Below, piece after piece: positions 25,264 to 33,963 of a stretch of DNA of 64,000 bases (its first letter is position 1; each line of letters opens with the position of its first letter). Both the position numbers and the translations under genes were made by a program. A model generated the notes under the pieces. The model had not been told where the DNA came from, did not search any database, and worked only from the letters and a program-made list of their open reading frames with translations. This DNA is from Telluribacter roseus. Its GTDB lineage: Bacteria > Bacteroidota > Bacteroidia > Cytophagales > Spirosomataceae. The stretch is from assembly GCF_017355915.2 (NCBI RefSeq), contig NZ_JAFEUV020000002.1:310001-374000 (forward strand), in the 5' to 3' direction.

Positions 25264-26014
25264 CTTCCGTGGTAGGATCCGGATCTCCTGAACTGGCGGT
25301 AGGATATTCAGTATCAGGAGTAATGGTATTAGTAGTAGTAATGGTGTTATCTTCTTCTGGTTCGGTAGTGGCTACTACTGCATCATCATCGTGCTTAGGT
25401 TCTTCGCTATGCTCATCCTCTTCGTTCATTGGAGAGGTAAAGAAATGACTCTGGAAAATCAGGATAAAACATACTCCTACGAATATACAGGCATCGGCTA
25501 TGTTGAAGATGGGCGTCGAGTAGTACTGCCCTCCCCATAAAGGTACCCAGTCGGGAATAAAGCCCTCCCAGAAGTCAACAAAGATCATATCTACTACCTG
25601 CCCGTGGAACCAGGGGGTAGGTGATCCGTAGGGAGCATTGCCCAGAAACACACCGTAGAATGTACTATCAATAACATTACCCACGGCTCCGGCCAGGATC
25701 ATGGATAGGGCCCATAACAGGCCCGAAGCAGCGCCCCGGTAGGCCAGGTGAACCAGGTACCAGCCAATGGCACCCATAGCTACCAGGCGAAACAGCGTCA
25801 GGAATAACTTGCCGTACTCATGCCCCAGCTGCATTCCAAAAGCCATACCCGGATTAAGTACGTAGTGAAGCTTAAGCCAATCGCCAATCAGACTGATCTG
25901 TCCCGAGAAGCCGGGCTCCATATTGAAGTGTACCAGTAACTTGGAAGCTTGATCTATGCCAATCAGCAATAGGCTGAAAAGTAAGTACTTAATAGGGTTT
26001 TTGGGCTGGTTCAT
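25241..26014 (-). CDS. lspA: Lipoprotein signal peptidase II with acidic C-terminal tail
   Basis: A 257-residue membrane aspartyl protease that removes signal peptides from prolipoproteins. Four membrane helices are visible (about 8-25, 70-92, 95-117, 170-190). The catalytic pair is Asp116 in GNVIDS and Asp174 in FNIADACI. About 61 extra residues (197-257) form a Thr/Asp/Glu-rich tail (EEDEHSEEPKHDDD near its start), which most LspA proteins, at about 160-200 residues, lack. The last codons lie inside a terminator hairpin. Several lipoproteins in this window are potential substrates. Confidence 0.94.
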   Translation of the reverse strand: MNQPKNPIKYLLFSLLLIGIDQASKLLVHFNMEPGFSGQISLIGDWLKLHYVLNPGMAFGMQLGHEYGKLFLTLFRLVAMGAIGWYLVHLAYRGAASGLLWALSMILAGAVGNVIDSTFYGVFLGNAPYGSPTPWFHGQVVDMIFVDFWEGFIPDWVPLWGGQYYSTPIFNIADACIFVGVCFILIFQSHFFTSPMNEEDEHSEEPKHDDDAVVATTEPEEDNTITTTNTITPDTEYPTASSGDPDPTTEDKEKGSV

Positions 26015-26036
26015 CCTGCACGGGTTAAAAAAATTT

Positions 26037-26071
26037 CTTCCTTAGCATACCTCGAAAGTAAGCTAAGGAAG
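26037..26071 (-). terminator. Hairpin between proline dehydrogenase and lspA
   Basis: CTTCCTTAGC/GCTAAGGAAG arms with a 15-base loop; on the minus strand the stem is followed by AAATTTTTTT. It lies 35 bases past the stop at 26106 and 23 bases before the lspA start, so it may instead lie in the lspA leader. Confidence 0.7.
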
Positions 26072-26105
26072 TCAGTAAGATGCAAAAATAAGCTTTTTTC
26101 CAGGC

Positions 26106-27308
26106 TTACATAGTACTTATGCCGCGGCGTTTGATTTCGCTCTTTACCAACAGGTACTCACGGCTACTCTGTCCGGCTATGGATTTGTTCTCCTGAGCCC
26201 GTCGGAACAGGTAAGGCATCACGGCGTCGATAGGTCCGTAGGGTACGTATTTAGCTACATTATACCCAGCTTTGGCCATATTGTACGATATATTATCACT
26301 CATCCCCAGCAGCTGAGCAAACCACACCCGCTGGTCATTCTGTGCGATCCCTCTTTTCTTCATTTTGTGGGCGCAGCACAGCGAGCTGTACTCATTATGG
26401 GTACCCAGGCATATAGCCACATGTTCAATGTGCTCCAGGCAGAAGTCAATGGCAGCATTGAAGTCATTATCAGTAGCTGCTTTGGTCTTATGAATGGGAT
26501 CACAACACTCATTTTCGCGGGCACGCACGCGCTCCTTTTCAATGTAAGCACCACGTACCAGCTTAGCTCCCAGATAATATCCCTTTTCGCGGGCAGTCAG
26601 GTAGGCGTTCTTGAGCTGTCCCAGAGTTTCGTGACGGTACAGCTGGTACGTATTATAAACGATGGGCTGCTTACGGTTGTACTTGTTCATCATCTCATAA
26701 GCAAGCTGATCAATTACATCCTGAATCCAGCTCTCTTCCGCATCAATAAAGATACGCACGCCCTTGGTATGGGCGCGGGAGCAAAGGCTGTTGACGCGCG
26801 AACGAATCCGCTCGTAGGCTTCCCGTTCTTCGGTGGTAAGCTCCGTCTTATGTTGTACTTTTTCCAGAAGCTCCATAGCACCGATACCAGTTACCTTGAA
26901 TACAGTAAAGGGAATATGCTCGGACACAGCTGCTTTATCGATAGTACGTAGTATCTCGGCGGTAGTAGCTTCAAAAGACTCCTCACTACCTTCCCCTTCT
27001 ACCGAGTAGTCCAGAATGGTGCCTATACCCGACTGACCCAGAGCCGATATGGTTTTTTCGCAGTCGGTAATGGTCTCACCACCACAGAATTGTTCAAAAA
27101 TGGTGTTCCGAATAAGATTTTTTACAGGTAAGCGTAACTCTAGAGCTAACTTTATAAAAAAAGTACCTAAATTTACAAGCCATGCCTGATTCATCATGGC
27201 AAAGAGCCAGTAGGTTTTACGAAGTTTTGAATCAGACTGGGAGGCGAAGGCTACCGAAGTGTCTTCAAATAATACAGGTGATATGTCTTGTTGCGCTATA
27301 GAAGCCAT
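26106..27308 (-). CDS. Proline dehydrogenase
   Basis: A 400-residue FAD-dependent TIM-barrel enzyme that oxidises proline to pyrroline-5-carboxylate, feeding the quinone pool. Family motifs: KLVRGAYIEKERVRA (flavin contact), CLGTHNEYSS, FAQLLGMSDNISYNMAKAGY and the C-terminal YVPYGPIDAVMPYLFRRAQE with the substrate-binding RR pair. It is the stand-alone form, not the PutA fusion; the partner P5C dehydrogenase is not in the window. Divergent from the DAHP synthase gene. The proBA genes for synthesis lie 15 kb away. Confidence 0.93.
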   Translation of the reverse strand: MASIAQQDISPVLFEDTSVAFASQSDSKLRKTYWLFAMMNQAWLVNLGTFFIKLALELRLPVKNLIRNTIFEQFCGGETITDCEKTISALGQSGIGTILDYSVEGEGSEESFEATTAEILRTIDKAAVSEHIPFTVFKVTGIGAMELLEKVQHKTELTTEEREAYERIRSRVNSLCSRAHTKGVRIFIDAEESWIQDVIDQLAYEMMNKYNRKQPIVYNTYQLYRHETLGQLKNAYLTAREKGYYLGAKLVRGAYIEKERVRARENECCDPIHKTKAATDNDFNAAIDFCLEHIEHVAICLGTHNEYSSLCCAHKMKKRGIAQNDQRVWFAQLLGMSDNISYNMAKAGYNVAKYVPYGPIDAVMPYLFRRAQENKSIAGQSSREYLLVKSEIKRRGISTM

Positions 27309-27410
27309 TTTTATACTTTAGCAGGTTTTCTAAGTCAATGTTACAACGTCATTTTACCTCTATAACATACTCAAAAACAAAACAGTTTATCAATCACAGA
27401 GGTGGTTTAG

Positions 27411-27425
27411 TTGTTGGGGCAACAA
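27411..27425. promoter_or_regulatory. Palindrome TTGTTG-GGG-CAACAA between proline dehydrogenase and DAHP synthase
   Basis: A perfect 15-base inverted repeat with a three-base centre, in the divergent region. It is operator-like, but short enough to arise by chance. Confidence 0.25.
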
Positions 27426-27510
27426 AATTAGTGAAACCGTTGAATACCCTTAACACCCTCCTGAACATTTATAGTAGTTTTTATTTTTATAATAGGTTAA
27501 GTTGTTGATT

Positions 27511-28605
27511 ATGAATGCTTCGTTAGACATCCTACCGCTCAGTAGCTGGATCAATACCGACGGTAAGCCCTTGGTGATTGCCGGACCGTGCAGTGCCGAA
27601 ACCGAGGAACAAGTTTTAGAAACCGCAGCCCAGATCAAAGAAGAAGGTTTTGCGCATGTAATCCGGGCCGGTGTCTGGAAACCACGTACGCGTCCGGGAA
27701 GCTTTGAAGGTATGGGTGAAGCCGCTCTGCCCTGGCTGCAGTCGGTTAAGAAGGAGACAGGTTTGCCTGTTGCCGTAGAGGTGGCTACTCCGCAGCACGT
27801 GGAGCTGGCGCTGAAATATGGCGTTGATATACTATGGATCGGAGCCCGTACTACGGTAAACCCCTTCAATGTACAGGAGCTGGCTGATGCTCTGAAAGGT
27901 GTGGATGTACCTGTGCTGATCAAAAACCCCGTAAACCCTGATCTTCAGCTATGGGTAGGTGCATTTGAGCGCCTCAACCAGGCTGGTGTACGGAAGCTGG
28001 GAGCTATCCACCGTGGTTTCTCTAACGCTCAGGAGACGAAGTTCCGTAACTCGCCTATGTGGCAGATCGCCATTGAGCTGAAGACGCTCTTCCCACAACT
28101 GCCCGTTATTGGTGACCCTAGCCACATGGCCGGTAAGCGTGCTTACCTGTTTGAGCTGGCTCAGCGTGCACTTGACCTGAACTATGACGGTCTGATCATC
28201 GAGTCACACCGTGACCCTGATAAAGCGTGGTCGGATGCAGCACAGCAGCTGACTCCTGCCGCCCTAGGCGAAATGCTCCACGAACTACACGTACGTCGTG
28301 AGTCGTACGGTAGCGAGTACCAGAGCCAGCTTGAGATCATCCGTGGCAAAATTGATCACCTGGATCGTGAGCTACTGGAGAATCTGGCTGCTCGTATGTC
28401 TTTGATTGAAAAACTAGCCGAATACAAGCGTGACAACAACGTAGCGGCTTACCAGGTAGATCGTTTCCGGGAGGTACTGAAAACTCGTGAAGAGTGGGGC
28501 AAGAGCCTTAACCTGTACCCAACCCTGGTAGACGAGCTGTTCAAACTGGTACATATGGAATCAATTCGGAAACAAACCGAAGTAATGAACCAAGTTAGCG
28601 CGTAA
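27511..28605 (+). CDS. DAHP synthase fused to chorismate mutase (AroQ type)
   Basis: A 364-residue bifunctional enzyme. Residues 1-260 form a DAHP synthase of the KDO8P/AroF-like type (LVIAGPCSAET, RAGVWKPRTRPGSFEG, GDPSHMAGKRAYL, DGLIIESHRDPDKAWSDA), which condenses PEP with erythrose 4-phosphate. Residues about 270-355 form an AroQ chorismate mutase (IIRGKIDHLDRELLENLAAR, then YQVDRFREVL). The mutase end commonly gives feedback control of the synthase. ATG 27511 was preferred over the in-frame TTG at 27502. This fusion is well known in Bacteroidota. Confidence 0.95.
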   Translation: MNASLDILPLSSWINTDGKPLVIAGPCSAETEEQVLETAAQIKEEGFAHVIRAGVWKPRTRPGSFEGMGEAALPWLQSVKKETGLPVAVEVATPQHVELALKYGVDILWIGARTTVNPFNVQELADALKGVDVPVLIKNPVNPDLQLWVGAFERLNQAGVRKLGAIHRGFSNAQETKFRNSPMWQIAIELKTLFPQLPVIGDPSHMAGKRAYLFELAQRALDLNYDGLIIESHRDPDKAWSDAAQQLTPAALGEMLHELHVRRESYGSEYQSQLEIIRGKIDHLDRELLENLAARMSLIEKLAEYKRDNNVAAYQVDRFREVLKTREEWGKSLNLYPTLVDELFKLVHMESIRKQTEVMNQVSA

Positions 28606-28623
28606 TATACGCTGATGTAGTAT

Positions 28624-28657
28624 AAAAAAGCTGCTTTCGAAAGAAGGCAGCTTTTTT
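28624..28657 (+). terminator. Intrinsic terminator after DAHP synthase/chorismate mutase
   Basis: A 15-base stem (AAAAAAGCTGCTTTC paired with GAAGGCAGCTTTTTT, one T-G pair) closed by a GAAA tetraloop, 19 bases after the stop, with a T7 run. Confidence 0.9.
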
Positions 28658-28785
28658 TGTTTGATACGTTAGCCAAGCAGCAACTCTGCTACTTTCTCCG
28701 TAAAAATAGAAGCCTGCCATCAGTAGGAGACTAAGGTTTGTCCTGTTTTAAGAGTAACTAGTCACTCTCTACTCTTATTACTCTT

Positions 28786-29826
28786 ATGAAGCGCCTTATT
28801 TTCTTACTGCTGCTGATATGTGGTGAAGTGGCGGGACAGGATACCTTTACCAATCCGCTGCTGCCTTCCGGCCCTGACCCGTGGAGTATCTACAAAGATG
28901 GGTACTACTACTATATGCATACCGTAGGCAACCGGCTTGTGCTCTGGAAAACCGACAACCTGGCCCGACTCCCCCAGGCGGAGCAGAAGACGGTCTGGAC
29001 TCCGCCCGCCGAAGGTCCCTACTCACGTAATATCTGGGCACCTGAGATCCATTACCTCCGGGGCAAGTGGTACATCTACTTTGCAGCTGATAACGGTAAG
29101 AACGAAAACCACCGGCTGTGGGTACTTGAGAATGCATCTGCTGACCCCCTGCAGGGTGAATGGGTACTTAAAGGAAAACTCGCCGACCCCGGCGATCACT
29201 GGGCTATTGATGGCTCCGTATTTGAGCATCAGGGACAGCTCTACCTGGTATGGTCGGGCTGGGAGGGGTACCAGAATGGCCAGCAGGATATCTACATCAG
29301 CAAGATGAAGAACCCCTGGAGCCTTGAGGGAGAGCGGGTGAGGATAGCTACGCCCACCTACGACTGGGAGCGGCACGGTACCATCAATGACTGGCAGAAA
29401 AAGGGGGAGCCACCCGTGGTACTGGTCAACGAAGGACCGCAGGTACTGATTCGCGGCAGCAAGGTACACATCATCTATTCGGCCAGTGGCTGCTGGACCG
29501 ATCACTACGCCCTCGGCCGGATCACCGCCCCGGCTACCGCCAACCTACTGGATCAAGCATCCTGGAAGAAGCACCCCCTGCCCGTGTTTGAGCAGTCGCC
29601 TGAGAATGGCGTATACGGTACGGGTCACAACTCCTTTTTTACCTCGCCCGACGGCCGGGAAGACTGGATCCTGTACCACGCCAACTCCGAACCCGGGCAA
29701 GGCTGCGGACGACTACGCTCACCCCGAACCCAGAAGTTCGTATGGGATGCGGACGATAATCCGGTATTCGGCAAGCCTGTTCCGGCCGGCACCCTTCTGA
29801 CCGTGCCATCAGTAGGGGTCAGGTAG
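28786..29826 (+). CDS. Glycoside hydrolase family 43 protein
   Basis: A 346-residue secreted glycosidase (signal peptide 1-17). The five-bladed propeller carries Asp31 in SGPDPWSI as general base, Asp142 in WAIDGSVF as pKa modulator and Glu216 in VNEGPQV as general acid, the GH43 triad. Family members act on arabinans and xylans, mostly as alpha-L-arabinofuranosidase or beta-xylosidase; the precise substrate cannot be read here. It stands alone with no SusCD pair near, and a DinB-like gene converges on it. Confidence 0.9.
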   Translation: MKRLIFLLLLICGEVAGQDTFTNPLLPSGPDPWSIYKDGYYYYMHTVGNRLVLWKTDNLARLPQAEQKTVWTPPAEGPYSRNIWAPEIHYLRGKWYIYFAADNGKNENHRLWVLENASADPLQGEWVLKGKLADPGDHWAIDGSVFEHQGQLYLVWSGWEGYQNGQQDIYISKMKNPWSLEGERVRIATPTYDWERHGTINDWQKKGEPPVVLVNEGPQVLIRGSKVHIIYSASGCWTDHYALGRITAPATANLLDQASWKKHPLPVFEQSPENGVYGTGHNSFFTSPDGREDWILYHANSEPGQGCGRLRSPRTQKFVWDADDNPVFGKPVPAGTLLTVPSVGVR

Positions 29827-29845
29827 GTCTCTTACTCTTCTGGTC

Positions 29846-30385
29846 CTAGAATTCAAAGAAAGGAGGCTCAATACCATTAAGGCGGAGGTACACCAGTGCC
29901 TGCGCCCGGTGGTGGGCCGTATGCGTCAGGGCTCTTAGCAGAAAGTCCCGCCCGGTATGTTTTTGCCAGTACTCGTGGGTACCGTAGCCGGTTTGGTCTA
30001 GCTGGTGGTCGCTGAGCTTTTCGATAGTGGCAGTACATTGGTCATGGCAGGTAAGGTAGTAGTCCCTTAGTGCGGCTTTGCTGGTAGCCTCAGGCTCCTT
30101 GACGGGAGGTTGATTGACAATAGAGCCGATAAAGAAGGTATTCCAGTGGGCGGCGTGGCTAAACAACTTTCCAAACGACATCTGATCAGGAGTAGGCTTA
30201 TAGCCAAGTTGAGCCTCCGGCATCTTATCAAGTACCTTTAGGCTATAATCCCGGGCAGTTTTCCACCGGTGAAGAAAATCATCCCGAAAGGTACTGTTGG
30301 CGGAGGGAGATGTAAAGCCCAAAGCCGGTAGCGAAGTCAGCAAGGTACTACCCGCTAGTTTATGCAATGCTTCTTTCCGATTCAT
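29846..30385 (-). CDS. DinB-family protein with export-like N-terminus
   Basis: A 179-residue DinB/YfiT-like four-helix bundle. Metal-ligand histidines are seen in LFSHAAHWNTFF and LTHTAHHRAQALVYLRLNG. An N-terminal MNRKEALHKLAGSTLL stretch resembles a Tat-type leader but has RK in place of RR; it may be a lipoprotein-free export signal or a membrane anchor. DinB-fold proteins include bacillithiol-type transferases and unknowns. No substrate is known. Confidence 0.82.
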   Translation of the reverse strand: MNRKEALHKLAGSTLLTSLPALGFTSPSANSTFRDDFLHRWKTARDYSLKVLDKMPEAQLGYKPTPDQMSFGKLFSHAAHWNTFFIGSIVNQPPVKEPEATSKAALRDYYLTCHDQCTATIEKLSDHQLDQTGYGTHEYWQKHTGRDFLLRALTHTAHHRAQALVYLRLNGIEPPFFEF

Positions 30386-30700
30386 CAGTGTAGTGAATTA
30401 ACGACCCGTTGCGTGTTTAAGAGAATTTGTAATGAAAGATACGACAAGCCAGTATCTACCAGCAGTGGCTTCGGCACTGGGGAAAGATGTGGAATATGTT
30501 CTCGAGAGGTAATAGGTAAAAGTAAGCGTACCCGATGGCCATGCACCTGTAAATAGAGGGAGCACTACGAGCTACCGGTATCTGTTTTAAGCTAGTACAT
30601 AACCATTAGGGCCCCAAGTGAGTTTGTAATGAAATACAGGGCAAAGTCAGCTGGCCCACTATTTTCTATACTCATAGCACTACATTAATCATTAACACCT
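30386..30700. other. Intergenic region before the Gre-like gene
   Basis: About 315 bases between divergent genes. A 64-codon open frame at 30362-30556 overlaps the DinB start and has no recognisable features. No RNA or repeat was seen. Confidence 0.4.
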
Positions 30701-31156
30701 ATGGACCAAACCGAACGCAAACGCCAGGTAGTAGAAGCCTGCAAAGCCAGCATTAATGATAAGATAGCCGTGATCAGTGAGGACCTGAACAGGTTGCGGG
30801 ATTCGGCCAACAATAGTTATGACAATGAAGCTAACAACCAATGGGAGGGTAATGAGGATGAAATGATGAATGATGTGGGCGATCTTCAGGGACATCTGGA
30901 TTACCTGGTAGAAGCCGCAGGCCTCTTCAACCGCATAGATTTTGGTCAGAGATATGAAACAGTAGAGCCCGGAGCTGTTGTGATCACCGATCAGCGAAAC
31001 TTCCTGATTGGAGCGACCAATGAGTTCAAATGCGAGGGCGAAGATTACATAGGAATAGTTGCCTCCGCGCCCATTTATGCCGAAATGAAAGACAGAAAGG
31101 CCGGTGATACCTTCACGATGAACCAGGTCACCTATACCATCAAAGAGATTTTCTAA
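30701..31156 (+). CDS. GreA/GreB-type transcription elongation factor-like protein
   Basis: A 151-residue protein. An N-terminal coiled coil (about 1-75; RKRQVVEACKASINDKIAVI) is followed by a GreA/GreB C-terminal-like domain (about 85-150; VEPGAVVITDQRNFLIG, SAPIYAEMKDRKAGDTF). Gre factors bind the RNA polymerase secondary channel and rescue backtracked complexes through an acidic coiled-coil tip; here the tip region EANNQWEGNEDEMM is acidic but differs from the classic tip. It may thus be a Gre-fold regulator of another kind (Gfh- or Rnk-like). Confidence 0.8.
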   Translation: MDQTERKRQVVEACKASINDKIAVISEDLNRLRDSANNSYDNEANNQWEGNEDEMMNDVGDLQGHLDYLVEAAGLFNRIDFGQRYETVEPGAVVITDQRNFLIGATNEFKCEGEDYIGIVASAPIYAEMKDRKAGDTFTMNQVTYTIKEIF

Positions 31157-31170
31157 TTTCCTGATATCTT

Positions 31171-31197
31171 AAAGCAAAGCTATACATGCTTTGCTTT
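31171..31197. terminator. Bidirectional terminator overlapping the end of tdk
   Basis: Perfect 10-base arms AAAGCAAAGC/GCTTTGCTTT around a seven-base loop TATACAT. The tdk stop (31180-31182) and last codons lie in it. Plus-strand transcripts meet TTTTTC, serving the Gre-like gene that ends at 31156. Confidence 0.85.
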
Positions 31198-31776
31198 TTC
31201 ACCCAGGTTAAAACAACGGCGGCAGCGTGCTTCGTAATGGTCAGTTTCGCCCAGGAGTACCCGTTGCTGAGAGGGAGAAAGCCGGTAGGAATGGGACGCT
31301 ACATCGCCACAGATTACACAGATAGCGTGTACCTTGGTTACGTATTCGGCTATAGCCATGAGGTTAGGCATACAGCCAAACGGGCGTCCCTGAAAGTCCA
31401 TGTCAAGTCCGGCTATGATGACACGTTTACCACTATCAGCCAGTTTAGTGCAGATGTCTACAATGGAATTGTCGAAGAATTGGGCCTCATCCAGCCCTAC
31501 TACATCGCAGTTGCCCGCCAGCAACAGTACCTCCGAGGCAATCTGTACCGGCGTGGAAGGGATGGAATTTTCGTTGTGGGAGACGATGTCCTCGTCGTGG
31601 TAACGTGTATCAACGGCCGGTTTGAATATCTCCACTTTCTGCCGCGCGATTTTTGCCCGGTTGAGCCTGCGTATAAGCTCTTCAGTCTTCCCCGAGAACA
31701 TAGATCCACATATCACTTCTATCCAGCCTGTACGAGGGTGCAGAATTTCTTTTTTACGCGAAGGTTCAATGAACAT
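31180..31776 (-). CDS. tdk: Thymidine kinase
   Basis: A 198-residue type II thymidine kinase that phosphorylates thymidine for salvage. The P-loop reads [12 protein letters not shown], the Walker-B-like stretch [11 protein letters not shown], the lasso [15 protein letters not shown], and zinc-binding cysteines stand in CVICGD and CRRC. Normal length. Its last seven codons lie within a terminator hairpin shared with the convergent Gre-like gene. Confidence 0.96.
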   Translation of the reverse strand: MFIEPSRKKEILHPRTGWIEVICGSMFSGKTEELIRRLNRAKIARQKVEIFKPAVDTRYHDEDIVSHNENSIPSTPVQIASEVLLLAGNCDVVGLDEAQFFDNSIVDICTKLADSGKRVIIAGLDMDFQGRPFGCMPNLMAIAEYVTKVHAICVICGDVASHSYRLSPSQQRVLLGETDHYEARCRRCFNLGEKAKHV

Positions 31777-31885
31777 TTTAGTATATTGGTGCGTCGGTCG
31801 GTGCCGGTTGATTTTCGTTATATTTACACTTACAAAACAAATACATTTTCTTTACATCATCCCCCTTAACAGCCTTTAAATCGTT

Positions 31886-33061
31886 ATGTCAAATACACTG
31901 AACCAAGCGGCTTTGAAGCAGTACGTAAGTCAGTTTACGTCAAAAGTCCTTACTGACTTTTATTCCCGCAAGAGTGTCATCAGTGGCCCGGAGCTGTTGA
32001 AACTCACACCATTAAAGCAGGTAAATCTGGGTATTGTAAGCCGCCTGTTCGACCAGTGGAAAGCCGATGCCGGTGCCTTCCGCAGCCCCTACTTTGATTT
32101 TGAAAATGAAGAAGTAAAAAAAGCGCTGGATGACTTCATGAATACCGTATCGCAGCATATAGCTGTGAACCGTGAGGGGCTGGAGCCGCTGTTGACTGAA
32201 TCGGTACAGGAGGCCCTTTTGCTCTTACTGGACCCGGAGGCGTACTTTGATGGCAAGCTAAGAGCCATGCCTGATTTTGTTTTTACGCAGGAGCAGGCCC
32301 AGCGAATGGTAAAGTATACCCATATTCACAGCGGTATAGCCAAGTCCCTGGCCTTGCGTCTGACTGATAATGGCTCGAATTTCGTGTATTCCAACATCGC
32401 ACTGCGCTGGCTAACGGATATCCTGAGCAACGGATCAGCCCTTGATGCCAAAGAGCCTTACATTCAGCAGTTCTCGGAAGTAGTAGAGCTGGATACCAAG
32501 AGTATAATCAAAACTACGGCGCCGGCTGAGGTGCCTGCGGCGGCTCCCCGTGTACCCGAGGAAAAACGAGAGCGGTCGTTTTTTGACTCCATCCTGACGA
32601 CAGATACAAGTAGTACCCCGGCTCCGCGCGCTGCTACACCGGTGGCAAGTGCCAATGCGGGAACAGTAGCGTCGCCTCAGATCCTGCGTGACCGTAGTGA
32701 ATCGATACCTGCTCCCAGCGGACCTATGCGTACTACCACGGCCGCGGATGACTCCCTGAACAACCGCTTCAAGGTAGAGGTACCTAAGGCCAGCGATGAG
32801 AATACCTATGGCAACGTACCCATCAAAGTGGAAAGCATAGCTAAGAGCATCCCTCTGGGGCAGCGGTTTATGTTCGTGAGCCAGTTGTTCAAGGGAAGTA
32901 CTGATGCTTTTGAAGATGCCATCCGTGAACTGGATCAGGCTTCCAGCTTTGACGAGGCCCACGATATGATCGTGTACAAATTTGCGTCGATCTACCGGTG
33001 GAATACCGACAGCGAAGCCATCAATGACCTGCTTACTATCGTAAAAAGGAAATTCAGCTAA
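31886..33061 (+). CDS. Conserved cytoplasmic protein of unknown function
   Basis: A 391-residue protein without signal or membrane segments. The N-terminal half (about 1-200) is helical, with no recognised motif (TEEQAQRMV-like segment TQEQAQRMVKYTHIHSG). A Pro/Ala/Ser/Thr-rich linker lies at about 215-300. The C-terminal part (about 305-391) has IPLGQRFMFVSQLFKGS followed by acidic helices and FASIYRW, a motif I recognise from many unnamed Bacteroidota proteins. It is followed 22 bases later by an outer-membrane protein gene. The sequence alone gives no function. Confidence 0.65.
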   Translation: MSNTLNQAALKQYVSQFTSKVLTDFYSRKSVISGPELLKLTPLKQVNLGIVSRLFDQWKADAGAFRSPYFDFENEEVKKALDDFMNTVSQHIAVNREGLEPLLTESVQEALLLLLDPEAYFDGKLRAMPDFVFTQEQAQRMVKYTHIHSGIAKSLALRLTDNGSNFVYSNIALRWLTDILSNGSALDAKEPYIQQFSEVVELDTKSIIKTTAPAEVPAAAPRVPEEKRERSFFDSILTTDTSSTPAPRAATPVASANAGTVASPQILRDRSESIPAPSGPMRTTTAADDSLNNRFKVEVPKASDENTYGNVPIKVESIAKSIPLGQRFMFVSQLFKGSTDAFEDAIRELDQASSFDEAHDMIVYKFASIYRWNTDSEAINDLLTIVKRKFS

Positions 33062-33083
33062 AATGAATTAAGCTACTAATTCA

Positions 33084-33953
33084 TTGCCCTTGATATACAG
33101 TAGCAACTTATACAAAGTAAGCAGAAGAATTGTACTCCTGCTGATACTATGCGCACCGCCGGCCCTCGCCGGCGGTGATGCTTTTCCTATTGGTGCGCGC
33201 TCGTGGGGTATGGCCAATGCCGTAGTGGCTCAGTCGGACCGCTACTCCGTCGTGAATAATATAGCCGGACTGGCTGGTGTCCGTGACGCTTCACTTTTCT
33301 CCTCCTACCATACGTACTATGGCTTTGACGGACTAGGTACCGTAGCCTTTGGAGCTGTTATGCCCGTTAACAATAGTCTTACTACCGGACTATCCATCCA
33401 ACGGTTTGGGGATAAGTTGTACAATGAATTAGCGTTTGGAGTAGGAGCGGGCCACCGCATCAATCGGATCAGCCTGGGGATGAAGATAAATTATGTACAG
33501 ATAGCCGTCAATGCTCCCTCCTTAGCACTAAGCCGCAAAGCCTTGGCAGTAGAGATGGGAGGTATAGCTCAGCTCAGCTCCAGACTATACTTTGGGGCAC
33601 ATATGTACAATGTAACGCAGGGAGGATTCTCGGGTGAGTCGGGAGTACGCCTGCCTACCATACTGCGGGCAGGTCTTACGTACCGGCCCATTTCAGGGCT
33701 GCACCTGAATGGTGAATTGATGAAGAATACGGCTTTCCCTACGTCTTTTCGGGCGGGGCTGGAGTACGCGCCGGTACCGAGCCTCTTCTTACGCACCGGC
33801 ATAGCTACCCATCCGGGTACCAACCATTTCGGACTGGGGTACGCCGCCAATGCCTTCAATGTAGACTACGCCGTACATACCCACTCCCAACTAGGCTGGT
33901 CACACCACTTTACGGTAGCTTATAGCTTCGCCAGGAAAACCAAAACTGAGTAG
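33084..33953 (+). CDS. Outer-membrane beta-barrel protein, PorV/PorQ-like
   Basis: A 289-residue exported protein: basic N-terminus, hydrophobic 15-29 (IVLLLILCAPPALAGG), then FPIGARSWGMANAVVAQSD and NNIAGLAGV, typical of the start of PorV/FadL-like barrels, and alternating beta strands up to FTVAYSFARK. No ATG fits: the first is followed at once by a stop, so the start is TTG at 33084 (or TTG 33090). PorV/PorQ proteins act with type IX secretion, but this is only a fold-level resemblance. Cotranscribed with the 391-residue protein. Confidence 0.72.
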   Translation: MPLIYSSNLYKVSRRIVLLLILCAPPALAGGDAFPIGARSWGMANAVVAQSDRYSVVNNIAGLAGVRDASLFSSYHTYYGFDGLGTVAFGAVMPVNNSLTTGLSIQRFGDKLYNELAFGVGAGHRINRISLGMKINYVQIAVNAPSLALSRKALAVEMGGIAQLSSRLYFGAHMYNVTQGGFSGESGVRLPTILRAGLTYRPISGLHLNGELMKNTAFPTSFRAGLEYAPVPSLFLRTGIATHPGTNHFGLGYAANAFNVDYAVHTHSQLGWSHHFTVAYSFARKTKTE

Positions 33954-33963
33954 GCTGTCTCTT

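Noticed and set aside
26083-26090. TAAATTTTTG-like element (TATTTTTG on minus) as lspA promoter
   Set aside because: The hairpin at 26037-26071 would lie directly downstream and no -33 box is present; a promoter here is possible but not supported.
27511-28605. DAHP synthase/chorismate mutase fusion as a novelty
   Set aside because: This architecture is common in Bacteroidota.
30362-30556. 64-codon frame upstream of the Gre-like gene
   Set aside because: Overlaps the DinB start and lacks any recognisable feature.
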